NCBI GenBank assembly: GCA_022376925.1
Contig: JAIOJX010000030.1
Coordinates: 172,231,298 to 172,295,297 of the forward strand
Origin: Tragulus kanchil
Taxonomy: Eukaryota > Chordata > Mammalia > Artiodactyla > Tragulidae
Reading direction: 5' to 3'
DNA: 64,000 nucleotides
Both the position numbers and the translations under genes were made by a program. How positions within the stretch are numbered: the stretch's first letter is position 1; each line of letters starts with the position of its first letter. The notes below the pieces were generated by a model. The model was given only the letters and a program-made list of their open reading frames with translations. It had not been told where the DNA came from and searched no databases. This document shows, piece by piece, positions 24,976 through 37,283 of the stretch.

Positions 24976-25447
24976 AAATAATTATAAGGACTCTGGACTT
25001 CAGGAGGCAGTGGTCAGGAAAGGAAACAGGGCAAATTTGCATTCTAGAAACAATTTCAAAGGCTAGCTCTCCATGGCTTGGCCAGGAATGCAAGGAAATT
25101 AGCCAAAAGGGAAAGTCAAAGTTACACTCAGATTTTTGACTCCAAAGAATATCAAGGTAAAGAGAGAGAGAGAGAGAGAGAAGAAAAAGTAGTTTGGAGA
25201 ATGCAGAGATACAACCAGCTTGGTTTGGAACATATGAAGGTCAAAGCAGGAGCAACACAGACGGAAATATAAGGTATTTTTCTTTTACAACAAAAGAATC
25301 ATTCTTTAGACAAAAGCCTATTACATATGGATATATTTTTTAGTAAAAGAACCTTTGTAAGGTCCAGTGGTTTTCTCCTTTTACCAGTAATTGAATATAT
25401 TTATATTTAGCTATGGGTGGGGGCAGGGGACAGAAATACATGAGAGC
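24976..25447. other. Intron, unclassified with GA run
   Basis: A purine simple repeat (GAGAGA...) lies at about 25159-25182. Nothing else recognised. Confidence 0.5.
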
Positions 25448-25462
25448 AACATGCTACTGGTT

Positions 25463-25725
25463 CTGGGCTTCCCTGGTGGTCCAGTGGGTAAAGAATCTAC
25501 CTTGCAGTGCAAGGGGCACTGGTTCAATCCTGGCCTGGGAAGATTCCACATGCCAAGGAATGGCTGGGCCAGCATGTCCAATTGCGAGCCAGCGTGCTGG
25601 GGTACATGTACTCAGGGCCAGTGCTCTGCAATGAGAGAAGTCACTGCGATGGTAGGCCCACAAAGGCCAAAGAATAAAGATGGATGAAAAATAAATGATG
25701 ACTTAGCGGTAAAAAAAAAAAAAAA
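25463..25725 (+). mobile_element. tRNA-Glu-derived SINE just downstream of the upstream GRM7 exon
   Basis: GGGCTTCCCTGGTGGTCCAG head, tail AAGATGGATGAAAAATAAAT then poly-A. Probable target duplication AACATGCTACTG / AATATGCTACTG. It lies about 215 bp past the exon's donor, in antisense to GRM7. Confidence 0.88.
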
Positions 25726-25938
25726 ATAGTTCTTTACTATAAAAAAAATAACAATATGCTACTGCTTTTATGCTGGCTCGAACTACTTCTGTGGGGTAGA
25801 AAACACCAACAGACTTTGCCACCAAGTAATCATTGATTTGATTTTTGCTATCTTTCCCCCTTTTTTCTGCTAGCACCCTGATCTTTCTGTCTCCTAAACT
25901 GCAACACACATGCTAACAAGTTTCACCAGGCAGCCTTA

Positions 25939-27199
<1,261 letters not shown>

Positions 27200-27200
<1 letters not shown>

Positions 27201-27878
27201 CGTCAGTGTGCTTGATTTCATCACTGGTCCTTCTATAAAGTACAGCAACACTATCAGCCAACTTGACCTAATTGACATTTACAAAATAATCCCCGGAACA
27301 ACAGAAGAGTATACATTTTTTTTTTTTCAAGTGAAGATGGAACATTCATTAAACTAGATCAACTTCTGGGTCATAAAAAAGGGGAAAAAACCCTCAAGTT
27401 TAAAAGACCACTATGCTTTCAACAGTAAGAGAATCAAACTAGAAATGAGTAACAGGAAGGTAATAGGAAAATCTCCAAACACATGGAAAGTAAACAGAAC
27501 ACATCTAAATAACCCATGGGTTGAAGAGGAAGTATCAAGGGAGATTTTAAAATACTTCTAAAGGAAAATCAAACTGTACTACCTCAGAATGTATAGATCA
27601 CAGCTAAACTGACATTTATAGGGAAATAGATATCATTAACGCTTATGTCAGAAAAGAAAAACCACTCCAAATCAGTAACCTAAGCTTCTACTTTAAGAAA
27701 TAAGGCAAAGAAGAGCTAATTTTCCTCCTCAAAAAAGACCACAATGATAATTACTACATACTTATTAAAATCACCTTTAAAATTACTACTGATGCCAAAT
27801 TCTGGAGAAGATGGAGAGCAAAAGAAATGCTCAGTCATTACTGGTAGAAATGCATGACAGCATAACCAGTTTGGAGAT
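27200..27878 (+). mobile_element. L1 ORF2 relic, 5' portion
   Basis: Sense L1: CAACAGAAGAGTATACATTT, AAACTAGAAATGAGTAACAG, AATAACCCATGGGTTGAAGA and AGGGAAATAGATATCATTAA match the endonuclease/RT-linker part of ORF2. Near 27780 it jumps to the L1 3' region (AAATTCTGGAGAAGATGGAG), so it is internally deleted. Stops and frameshifts throughout. Confidence 0.75.
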
Positions 27879-27893
27879 CAGTTCAGCATTTCT

Positions 27894-28214
27894 TTTTTTT
27901 TTTTTTAAACATGTATTTATTTATTTATTTTTGGGGGGGGGGGAGGGGGGCGGGTGGGCTGCTTCTATTGGTCTTTCATTTGTCTATTTTTCATCCATCT
28001 TTGTTCTTTGGCCCGTGTGGGCCTCCCATCACGGTGGCCTCTGTTGTCGCTGAGCACCGGCTCTGGGCGCATGTGCTCCAGAGCTCCGGCTCGGTGATTG
28101 GACACATCAGTCCAGCCGCTCCGCAGCACGTGGGATCTTCCCAGACCAGGGATCGAACTGGCGCCCCTTGCACTGCAAGTCGGTGTCCTTACCCACTGGA
28201 CCACCAGGGAAGCC
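27894..28214 (-). mobile_element. tRNA-Glu-derived SINE with G-rich spacer, inserted in L1
   Basis: Exact target duplication CAGTTCAGCATTTCT at 27879-27893 and 28215-28229. Plus-strand order: poly-T, (TTTA)n, a G-run-rich spacer, CTTCTATTGGTCTTTCATTT, antisense head. Confidence 0.95.
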
Positions 28215-28229
28215 CAGTTCAGCATTTCT

Positions 28230-28640
28230 AAAATGCAGAGTTAACATATATCAGTAGCAGTTCTAATGTTAGGTGTTTTTTCTAAGTGAACTGAAAACTC
28301 ATGTTCACACAAATTGCTCACAAATGTAACAATTTCATTCCTAATCACTAAAAGCAGAAACAACTAAGATGTCTATCAACAGGTGAATGGATAAATTAAT
28401 CATGGTACATTCAGGCAATAGGATATTGCTGAGCAACCAAAGGGAATTACTGATTCATGGAAGAACTTGAATGAATCATAAACGTGTTTGGCTAAGAGGT
28501 CACAAACCAAAAAGACTACCCATTATATAATTCTATTCGTATCACATTTTAGAAAAACAAAAACAAAACCGCGGGGTTGGGGAGTAAATCAATGAATACC
28601 AAGATCTAGGAAAGTACAGAGGGGTTGACCACAAAGAGAT
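28230..28640 (+). mobile_element. L1 3' relic, continuation after the SINE
   Basis: AAAGCAGAAACAACTAAGAT, CAACAGGTGAATGGATAAAT and CAATAGGATATTGCTGAGCA are decayed L1 3'-end motifs. Repeated by D8 at about 29371-29772. Confidence 0.7.
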
Positions 28641-28892
28641 TGCACAAGGCCACAAGGGGCAGTGGAAATGTTCTGTATGGTATGCGATGCAGAAATATGA
28701 CGGTGGGCCCACCTGTCAAAACCCTAAGACCAAGGTGTTACAATAACTGGACTTTATCCAGTATCAACCAAGATATTAGGAGACATGGACTGTGGCAAAG
28801 CGAACTGTATTATGAGCATAACAGGCCCTTTCACTGAAGGGGATGAGTATAAAAGGAGTGGCCCAAGTATCTAAAAAAATAGTGTACAACCA

Positions 28893-29164
28893 GGGCTTCC
28901 TTGGTGGTCTAGTGGGTAAAGAGTCTGCCTTGCAGTGCAAGGGTCACTGGTTCGATCCCTGGCCCGGGAAGATCCCACGTGTCATGGAGTGGCTGGACCA
29001 GTGTGACCAATTATGAGCCAGCGCTCTGGAGCATGTGAGCCCAGAGCCAGTGATCTGCAACAAGAGAGGCCACTGCGATGGGATGCCCACACAGGCCAAA
29101 GAATAAAAGATAGATGAAAATAAATAAATAAATAAATAAACAATACAAGAGGCCAAAACTTAAA
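28893..29164 (+). mobile_element. tRNA-Glu-derived SINE
   Basis: Target duplication ATAGTGTACAACCA at 28879-28892 and 29171-29184. Tail is (AAAT)n followed by an ACAATACAAGAGGCCAAAAC end. Full copy at 30025-30296 (D8) and partial copy at 31186-31390 (D9). Confidence 0.92.
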
Positions 29165-30024
29165 AAAAAAATAGTGTACAACCACAATCTAAGGATAAAA
29201 ACAAGAAGAACTGCACATAAAATGGCACTTGGGTTTGTAAAATTTTCACAGGAATACAAGTCAACAATATTGGAACTGCTTTCTATACTCAAGTTGAACA
29301 AAACAGAAAACAAACTATAGATAATAGCAGGCTGGTTTATCACCCTAAAGGGAAGCCCATTTGCTTTTGCAGTTAACATATATCAGTAGCAGTTCTAATG
29401 TTAGGTGTTTTTTCTAAGTGAACTGAAAACTCATGTTCACACAAATTGCTCACAAATGTAACAATTTCATTCCTAATCACTAAAAGCAGAAACAACTAAG
29501 ATGTCTATCAACAGGTGAATGGATAAATTAATCATGGTACATTCAGGCAATAGGATATTGCTGAGCAACCAAAGGGAATTACTGATTCATGGAAGAACTT
29601 GAATGAATCATAAACGTGTTTGGCTAAGAGGTCACAAACCAAAAAGACTACCCATTATATAATTCTATTCGTATCACATTTTAGAAAAACAAAAACAAAA
29701 CCGCGGGGTTGGGGAGTAAATCAATGAATACCAAGATCTAGGAAAGTACAGAGGGGTTGACCACAAAGAGATTGCACAAGGCCACAAGGGGCAGTGGAAA
29801 TGTTCTGTATGGTATGCGATGCAGAAATATGACGGTGGGCCCACCTGTCAAAACCCTAAGACCAAGGTGTTACAATAACTGGACTTTATCCAGTATCAAC
29901 CAAGATATTAGGAGACATGGACTGTGGCAAAGCGAACTGTATTATGAGCATAACAGGCCCTTTCACTGAAGGGGATGAGTATAAAAGGAGTGGCCCAAGT
30001 ATCTAAAAAAATAGTGTACAACCA

Positions 30025-30296
30025 GGGCTTCCTTGGTGGTCTAGTGGGTAAAGAGTCTGCCTTGCAGTGCAAGGGTCACTGGTTCGATCCCTGGCCCGGG
30101 AAGATCCCACGTGTCATGGAGTGGCTGGACCAGTGTGACCAATTATGAGCCAGCGCTCTGGAGCATGTGAGCCCAGAGCCAGTGATCTGCAACAAGAGAG
30201 GCCACTGCGATGGGATGCCCACACAGGCCAAAGAATAAAAGATAGATGAAAATAAATAAATAAATAAATAAACAATACAAGAGGCCAAAACTTAAA
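30025..30296 (+). mobile_element. SINE, second copy through D8
   Basis: Duplicate of 28893-29164 with the same flanks. Confidence 0.92.
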
Positions 30297-32238
30297 AAAA
30301 AAATAGTGTACAACCACAATCTAAGGATAAAAACAAGAAGAACTGCACATAAAATGGCACTTGGGTTTGTAAAATTTTCACAGGAATACAAGTCAACAAT
30401 ATTGGAACTGCTTTCTATACTCAAGTTGAACAAAACAGAAAACAAACTATAGATAATAGCAGGCTGGTTTATCACAATGAGAAAAAAGAATTTGCATATG
30501 AACATGCGAGTGTGGTGAGAATGTACCATATCATATTTAGGATGTACCATATCCTGTTTAGGAGAGTCAGACATAGCATAAACTTATGGTTTAGAGAGAG
30601 ATCCTAGCATAGGTGGGCCATTTTATACATAAATACATGCAAAGAGGAGTTAGTATACATGAATACATATATATCCTACCACTGTCCAGTGAAAGAGTCT
30701 AGAAGTAATGACACCTCATAGCAACAGGCACACCTAGTGACCAGATGTTTTGAAATATCATCTTTCAATCAAGACTTCCCAGTCTTGGAGAAATGCATGA
30801 TTCTCAAGCTGGGGAGGGGCATAGAAAGGACAATGTCAGGAAACAAGAAGTCCACAAAAGAAAAAAAAAATGGAAGAGGGGGTGTCAAAAGGACATAGGA
30901 GCAAACCTAAAACAGAGCCTAGTCAACAAAGCTAGGAAAATCTTGGCAACAAAATACATAAATAATGATGGTATTGAAAGACTATCCAAAAGCCACCATA
31001 CATTCTCAAGAATCCATACTATTAAAAATAAATGACCAAAACAATCAATACATACAAAAGATAAAATGAATCTTCTCTACAGAAAAACCCAAACTAGCAA
31101 ATATTGATGGCATGAGGAGGATGGAATATCACCATTGATGCATGAATAAAGCTTTCCAAAAAATAGCAATATGATGGACATGTGACCCTGGCCGGGAAGA
31201 TCCCACGTGTCATGGAGTGGCTGGACCAGTGTGACCAATTATGAGCCAGCTCTGGAGCATGTGAGCCCAGAGCCAGTGATCTGCAACAAGAGAGGCCACT
31301 GCGATGGGATGCCCACACAGGCCAAAGAATAAAAGATAGATGAAAATAAATAAATAAATAAATAAACAATACAAGAGGCCAAAACTTAAAAAAAAAATAG
31401 TGTACAACCACAATCTAAGGATAAAAACAAGAAGAACTGCACATAAAATGGCACTTGGGTTTGTAAAATTTTCACAGGAATACAAGTCAACAATATTGGA
31501 ACTGCTTTCTATACTCAAGTTGAACAAAACAGAAAACAAACTATAGATAATAGCAGGCTGGTTTATCACAATGAGAAAAAAGAATTTGCATATGAACATG
31601 CGAGTGTGGTGAGAATGTACCATATCATATTTAGGATGTACCATATCCTGTTTAGGAGAGTCAGACATAGCATAAACTTATGGTTTAGAGAGAGATCCTA
31701 GCATAGGTGGGCCATTTTATACATAAATACATGCAAAGAGGAGTTAGTATACATGAATACATATATATCCTACCACTGTCCAGTGAAAGAGTCTAGAAGT
31801 AATGACACCTCATAGCAACAGGCACACCTAGTGACCAGATGTTTTGAAATATCATCTTTCAATCAAGACTTCCCAGTCTTGGAGAAATGCATGATTCTCA
31901 AGCTGGGGAGGGGCATAGAAAGGACAATGTCAGGAAACAAGAAGTCCACAAAAGAAAAAAAAAATGGAAGAGGGGGTGTCAAAAGGACATAGGAGCAAAC
32001 CTAAAACAGAGCCTAGTCAACAAAGCTAGGAAAATCTTGGCAACAAAATACATAAATAATGATGGTATTGAAAGACTATCCAAAAGCCACCATACATTCT
32101 CAAGAATCCATACTATTAAAAATAAATGACCAAAACAATCAATACATACAAAAGATAAAATGAATCTTCTCTACAGAAAAACCCAAACTAGCAAATATTG
32201 ATGGCATGAGGAGGATGGAATATCACCATTGATGCATG
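30089..32238. repeat. D9: duplication, offset 1094-1097
   Basis: Copy 1 is 30089-31144 and copy 2 is 31186-32238, spacer 31145-31185. Shares 30089-30475 with D8, so that part occurs three times (28957, 30089, 31186). Confidence 0.95.
31186..31390 (+). mobile_element. 5'-truncated third SINE copy through D9
   Basis: Begins in mid-element at CCCTGGCCGGGAAGATCCCA because the duplication boundary falls there. Lacks 1 bp (CCC to CC) and 2 bp (AGCGCTC to AGCTC) relative to the others. Confidence 0.9.
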
Positions 32239-32810
32239 TAAGCTCCACTGATGAATGCTAAAATAAGTGTGGGAAACCATAAGAAAACACTGAATGTTTA
32301 TACAGCTGAAAATAATCTTGCTCCAAATATTTACAAGTTGTTCTGTGGTTTAAATATATGCCTGTACCTTCTCTGCTACTCTCACTTTGAAGAGGTGGAG
32401 AGTAATGTTTTTGTCCATACCTGCAGTCTGTACTTAGAGCTTTGATTCTTAAGAATATGGAAAAGGCAAAAAAGAATAACTGAATAGTGGAGAAACTGGA
32501 CCACAAAGCTGACATCACTAGTGCTAAGTCACAGTAATTCAGTGTGCTCCCTGATATGATGTAAGCATTTCTATTTGTATTTTATTCTTCCCCAACCCAT
32601 AACCTTCATTTTCATTCACTTATAAGAAAATGTCAGAAACATCTAAACTGAGGGACATTTTCCAAAATACCTGACTTGTAGTACTTTTCAAAATTGTCAA
32701 GGTCACGAAATAAAAGACTGCAAAAGTGAAAACCGTATTGGACTCTGGGACAAAGGAAAAAAGACATTCACGCAAAAACTGATGAAATTTCAACAATATC
32801 TATAATGAAG

Positions 32811-32811
<1 letters not shown>

Positions 32812-32855
<44 letters not shown>
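32812..32855. repeat. (TA)22 microsatellite
   Basis: Perfect 44-nt TA run. The D10 copy at 33918-33961 has exactly the same length. Confidence 0.95.
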
Positions 32856-32858
<3 letters not shown>

Positions 32859-33131
32859 TTGCCTTATTAATTTCTCAATTTTTGGTAAATGTATACTAGT
32901 TAAAGTACTAACATTTGTGAGATGGGCATATGTGAATCCTATCTTTATAATTCTTCCATAAATCTAAACTTACTTCAAAATAAAACAAATAAAACAAATG
33001 TACGTGTCTACATATGTGTATCTCTGTGTGTGTATATATACACATACATAGTACATATCATCTATCTAATCTTCATATGCCCACCTGCCTGTTTGAGTGT
33101 TAGCTCTAATGAATTCTTATTTAGTAAGACT

Positions 33132-33230
33132 GTCTTTCCTGGTGCCTCAAATGGTAAAGAATCTGCCTGCAACGCAGGAGACCCATTTCAGTCCTTGGAC
33201 CAAGAAGATCCCTTGGAGAGAAGAATGGGA
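33132..33230 (+). mobile_element. Bov-tA SINE, truncated by D10 junction
   Basis: TTTCCTGGTGCCTCAAATGG head and CTGCCTGCAACGCAGGAGAC. Cut at GAATGGGA, where the second duplication copy starts. The intact version is at 34238-34445. Confidence 0.85.
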
Positions 33231-33916
33231 AATGACCAAAACAATCAATACATACAAAAGATAAAATGAATCTTCTCTACAGAAAAACCCAAACTAGCAA
33301 ATATTGATGGCATGAGGAGGATGGAATATCACCATTGATGCATGTAAGCTCCACTGATGAATGCTAAAATAAGTGTGGGAAACCATAAGAAAACACTGAA
33401 TGTTTATACAGCTGAAAATAATCTTGCTCCAAATATTTACAAGTTGTTCTGTGGTTTAAATATATGCCTGTACCTTCTCTGCTACTCTCACTTTGAAGAG
33501 GTGGAGAGTAATGTTTTTGTCCATACCTGCAGTCTGTACTTAGAGCTTTGATTCTTAAGAATATGGAAAAGGCAAAAAAGAATAACTGAATAGTGGAGAA
33601 ACTGGACCACAAAGCTGACATCACTAGTGCTAAGTCACAGTAATTCAGTGTGCTCCCTGATATGATGTAAGCATTTCTATTTGTATTTTATTCTTCCCCA
33701 ACCCATAACCTTCATTTTCATTCACTTATAAGAAAATGTCAGAAACATCTAAACTGAGGGACATTTTCCAAAATACCTGACTTGTAGTACTTTTCAAAAT
33801 TGTCAAGGTCACGAAATAAAAGACTGCAAAAGTGAAAACCGTATTGGACTCTGGGACAAAGGAAAAAAGACATTCACGCAAAAACTGATGAAATTTCAAC
33901 AATATCTATAATGAAG

Positions 33917-33964
<48 letters not shown>

Positions 33965-34237
33965 TTGCCTTATTAATTTCTCAATTTTTGGTAAATGTAT
34001 ACTAGTTAAAGTACTAACATTTGTGAGATGGGCATATGTGAATCCTATCTTTATAATTCTTCCATAAATCTAAACTTACTTCAAAATAAAACAAATAAAA
34101 CAAATGTACGTGTCTACATATGTGTATCTCTGTGTGTGTATATATACACATACATAGTACATATCATCTATCTAATCTTCATATGCCCACCTGCCTGTTT
34201 GAGTGTTAGCTCTAATGAATTCTTATTTAGTAAGACT

Positions 34238-34445
34238 GTCTTTCCTGGTGCCTCAAATGGTAAAGAATCTGCCTGCAACGCAGGAGACCCAGTTTCAGTC
34301 CTTGGACCAAGAAGATCCCTTGGAGAGAAGAATGGGAACTGACTCAAGGATTCTTACCTGGAGAATCCGATGGAAAGAGGAGACTGGTGGGCTACAGTCC
34401 ATGTGGTCACAAAGAGTCAGACACAGGTGAGCAACTAACACTTTC
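34238..34445 (+). mobile_element. Bov-tA SINE
   Basis: tRNA-like head, then CTTACCTGGAGAATCCGATG, GGTGGGCTACAGTCCATG and GAGTCAGACACAGGTGAGCA, the BovB-derived tail. Confidence 0.9.
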
Positions 34446-34479
34446 ATCCAGTGGAGCAGATGCAGGAATCATACTTTTT

Positions 34480-34759
34480 CTTTGTAATTTTGGCCTCTTT
34501 TTATTGTTTTTATTTATTGATTGATTGATTAATTTTCATCCATATTCATTATTTGGCCTGTATGCGTCTCCCATTGCAGTGTCCTATCCCATTGCAGAGC
34601 ACAGGCTCTGGACGCATGCGCTCTAGAGCACTGGCTCACAATTGGACACACTGGTCTAGCCGCTCCATGGCACATGGGATCTTCCTGGGCCAGGGATTGA
34701 ACCAGTACCCCTTGCACTGCAAGGTGGACTCTCTACCTACTGGGTGAGCAGGGAAGCCT
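34480..34759 (-). mobile_element. tRNA-Glu-derived SINE
   Basis: Antisense copy with (ATTG)n-like tail region at 34515-34535 on plus. Flanks AATCATACTTTTT and AATCGTAATTTTT suggest the target duplication. Confidence 0.87.
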
Positions 34760-34769
34760 GAAGAATCGT

Positions 34770-34848
34770 AATTTTTAATAAGAGCCTTAGATCAGTGATG
34801 TTCATGCCTTCAATCACCTGGAGAACTTGTTTAAAAACACATATTTCA
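34770..34848 (+). mobile_element. MER5A-like hAT element, left part
   Basis: GATCAGTGATGTTCATGCCT and AATCACCTGGAGAACTTGTT are typical of the MER5A (hAT-Charlie) non-autonomous family. Continues at 35128-35255 after a SINE insertion. Confidence 0.75.
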
Positions 34849-35120
34849 GGGCTTCCCTGGCGGTCCAGTGGGTAAAGAGTCTACCTTGCAGTGCAAGGGG
34901 CACCGGTTTGATCCCTGGTCTGGAAAGATCCCATGTGCGTTGGAGCGGCTAGACCAGTGTGTCCAATTACAAGCCAGCACTCTGGAGTGCATGCCCCGAG
35001 AGCCAGTGCTCTGCAACAAGAGATGCCACTGTCATGGGAGGCCCACACAGGCCAAAGAATAAAGATGGATGAAAAATAAATAAATAGAAAATCAATAAAA
35101 GAGGCCAAAATTAAAAAAAC
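34849..35120 (+). mobile_element. tRNA-Glu-derived SINE inserted in MER5A
   Basis: GGGCTTCCCTGGCGGTCCAG head; tail AAGATGGATGAAAAATAAAT. Flanks ACACATATTTC and ACATGTATTTC are an imperfect target duplication. Confidence 0.9.
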
Positions 35121-35255
35121 AAACAAACATGTATTTCTGGTCCCCACCTTCATTCAGCATGTTGGGGTGAGGCCTGTGAATGCGCACTTCTAACAAGTTC
35201 CCAGGTGATGCTGATGCGACAGGTCAGGGGACCATATTTCGAGATCACGGCTCTA
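35121..35255 (+). mobile_element. MER5A-like hAT element, right part
   Basis: CTTCTAACAAGTTCCCAGGTGATGCTGATG-type region, given here by its core TTCCCAGGTGATGCTGATG, followed by GACCATATTTCGAGATCACG. Its end coincides with the start of D11. Confidence 0.75.
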
Positions 35256-35389
35256 TGTGACATTGCTGCTGGTGGTCAGGGGGATCGGATTTTGAGAAAT
35301 AATTGCTTGGGTATCTCCAGACTGGTTGTAGCCAGTTTCGGTAGAAGTGGAATTTATGCAAGGATATCCTTGTCAAGAAATGTATGCAA

Positions 35390-35605
35390 GGGCTTCTTCT
35401 CTGGTGGTTCAGATGGCAAAGTATCAGCCTGAAACACAGAGACCTGGCTTTGATCCCTGGGTTGGGAAGATCCCCTAGAAGAAGGCATGGCAACCCACTC
35501 CAGTATTCTTCCTGGAGAATCCCCATGGACAGAGGAGCCTGGCGGGCTACAGTTCATGGACTCTCAAAGAGTTGGACATGAGTGGGCAAGTAAGCACAAC
35601 ACATC
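35390..35605 (+). mobile_element. Bov-tA SINE
   Basis: GGGCTTCTTCTCTGGTGGTT head, GGGTTGGGAAGATCCCC, CAACCCACTCCAGTATTCTT and CAAAGAGTTGGACATGAGTG tail. Repeated at 36487-36702 by D11. Confidence 0.93.
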
Positions 35606-36486
35606 CTCACCAAAAAAATTAGGAACCTCTTAGGATAGTGATATTGGGAGAAAGAAGGAAGGGATGGATCACTGTGCTTTGTTATAAAGTTTATAGAGAT
35701 GCAGAAAGACAGTGATCAGAGAAACATCCCTGGGTAATGGCGAATAGTCTCAGGGCCATCTTGGCTCCAAGTCTGGAAAACATCATGCAGTAAAGACGGA
35801 TGAAACCATCAGTAAACTGTTCTGGGACTGCTGTGGAGAAGAAATGGCCACTTGGCCACCTTCTAGGCAGGAGAAGAGGAATAATTCTGGATGGAAACCG
35901 AGCTTCCCATCAGGATTCAATTACAGCCGAGTGATTAAGGAAATCAGAACAAACTCCACTTGGCACCATGATTAGTGGAGGGGCAGTCTGCACCTGCAGG
36001 TTTCGAGTTCAGCCAGTGCACGCTAGGAGAACCCATGCATGGAGTTTTGTGCTTGGGGAATCGAGATGCTCACCATGTCTTATAGAGCACTGTCCACAGA
36101 TGAGCAGAATTGAACAACTCAACAGAGAAGAGAAACTGGCTATTAACATGATAATGGGAATGAATGTGTTCATAAAGCTAAAATGTGAAAAGCGAAGATG
36201 GAAAAACAGAGAATGACAGAGAAACATGCTGATTTGGTCATCTTCTCTTGGAAGGCTTGAGTGGCACCTGCTAACAAGACAGTCATTTCATTTGCCTCGG
36301 ATCCATAATAGAACATCGAAGGATGAAAATATATGTATATCACACAGGTCTATGTGACATTGCTGCTGGTGGTCAGGGGGATCGGATTTTGAGAAATAAT
36401 TGCTTGGGTATCTCCAGACTGGTTGTAGCCAGTTTCGGTAGAAGTGGAATTTATGCAAGGATATCCTTGTCAAGAAATGTATGCAA

Positions 36487-36702
36487 GGGCTTCTTCTCTG
36501 GTGGTTCAGATGGCAAAGTATCAGCCTGAAACACAGAGACCTGGCTTTGATCCCTGGGTTGGGAAGATCCCCTAGAAGAAGGCATGGCAACCCACTCCAG
36601 TATTCTTCCTGGAGAATCCCCATGGACAGAGGAGCCTGGCGGGCTACAGTTCATGGACTCTCAAAGAGTTGGACATGAGTGGGCAAGTAAGCACAACACA
36701 TC
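36487..36702 (+). mobile_element. Bov-tA SINE, second copy through D11
   Basis: Duplicate of 35390-35605. Confidence 0.93.
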
Positions 36703-37283
36703 CTCACCAAAAAAATTAGGAACCTCTTAGGATAGTGATATTGGGAGAAAGAAGGAAGGGATGGATCACTGTGCTTTGTTATAAAGTTTATAGAGATGCA
36801 GAAAGACAGTGATCAGAGAAACATCCCTGGGTAATGGCGAATAGTCTCAGGGCCATCTTGGCTCCAAGTCTGGAAAACATCATGCAGTAAAGACGGATGA
36901 AACCATCAGTAAACTGTTCTGGGACTGCTGTGGAGAAGAAATGGCCACTTGGCCACCTTCTAGGCAGGAGAAGAGGAATAATTCTGGATGGAAACCGAGC
37001 TTCCCATCAGGATTCAATTACAGCCGAGTGATTAAGGAAATCAGAACAAACTCCACTTGGCACCATGATTAGTGGAGGGGCAGTCTGCACCTGCAGGTTT
37101 CGAGTTCAGCCAGTGCACGCTAGGAGAACCCATGCATGGAGTTTTGTGCTTGGGGAATCGAGATGCTCACCATGTCTTATAGAGCACTGTCCACAGATGA
37201 GCAGAATTGAACAACTCAACAGAGAAGAGAAACTGGCTATTAACATGATAATGGGAATGAATGTGTTCATAAAGCTAAAATGT

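Larger units (their letters stand above)
28239..30475. repeat. D8: duplication, offset 1132
   Basis: Copies 28239-29343 and 29371-30475, no difference noticed. The 27-bp spacer 29344-29370 contains GGGAAGCCCA, resembling the SINE end that precedes copy 1. Confidence 0.96.
32124..34337. repeat. D10: tandem duplication, offset 1106-1107
   Basis: Copies 32124-33230 and 33231-34337. One base is missing in copy 1 (CCCATTT versus CCCAGTTT near 33185). Both contain the same 44-nt TA repeat. Confidence 0.96.

Noticed and set aside
30143..30574. 143-codon minus-strand frame and the 152-codon version at 31210-31668
   Set aside because: Composed of SINE and AT-rich intron; length change between copies comes from the D9 boundary and a 2-bp deletion.
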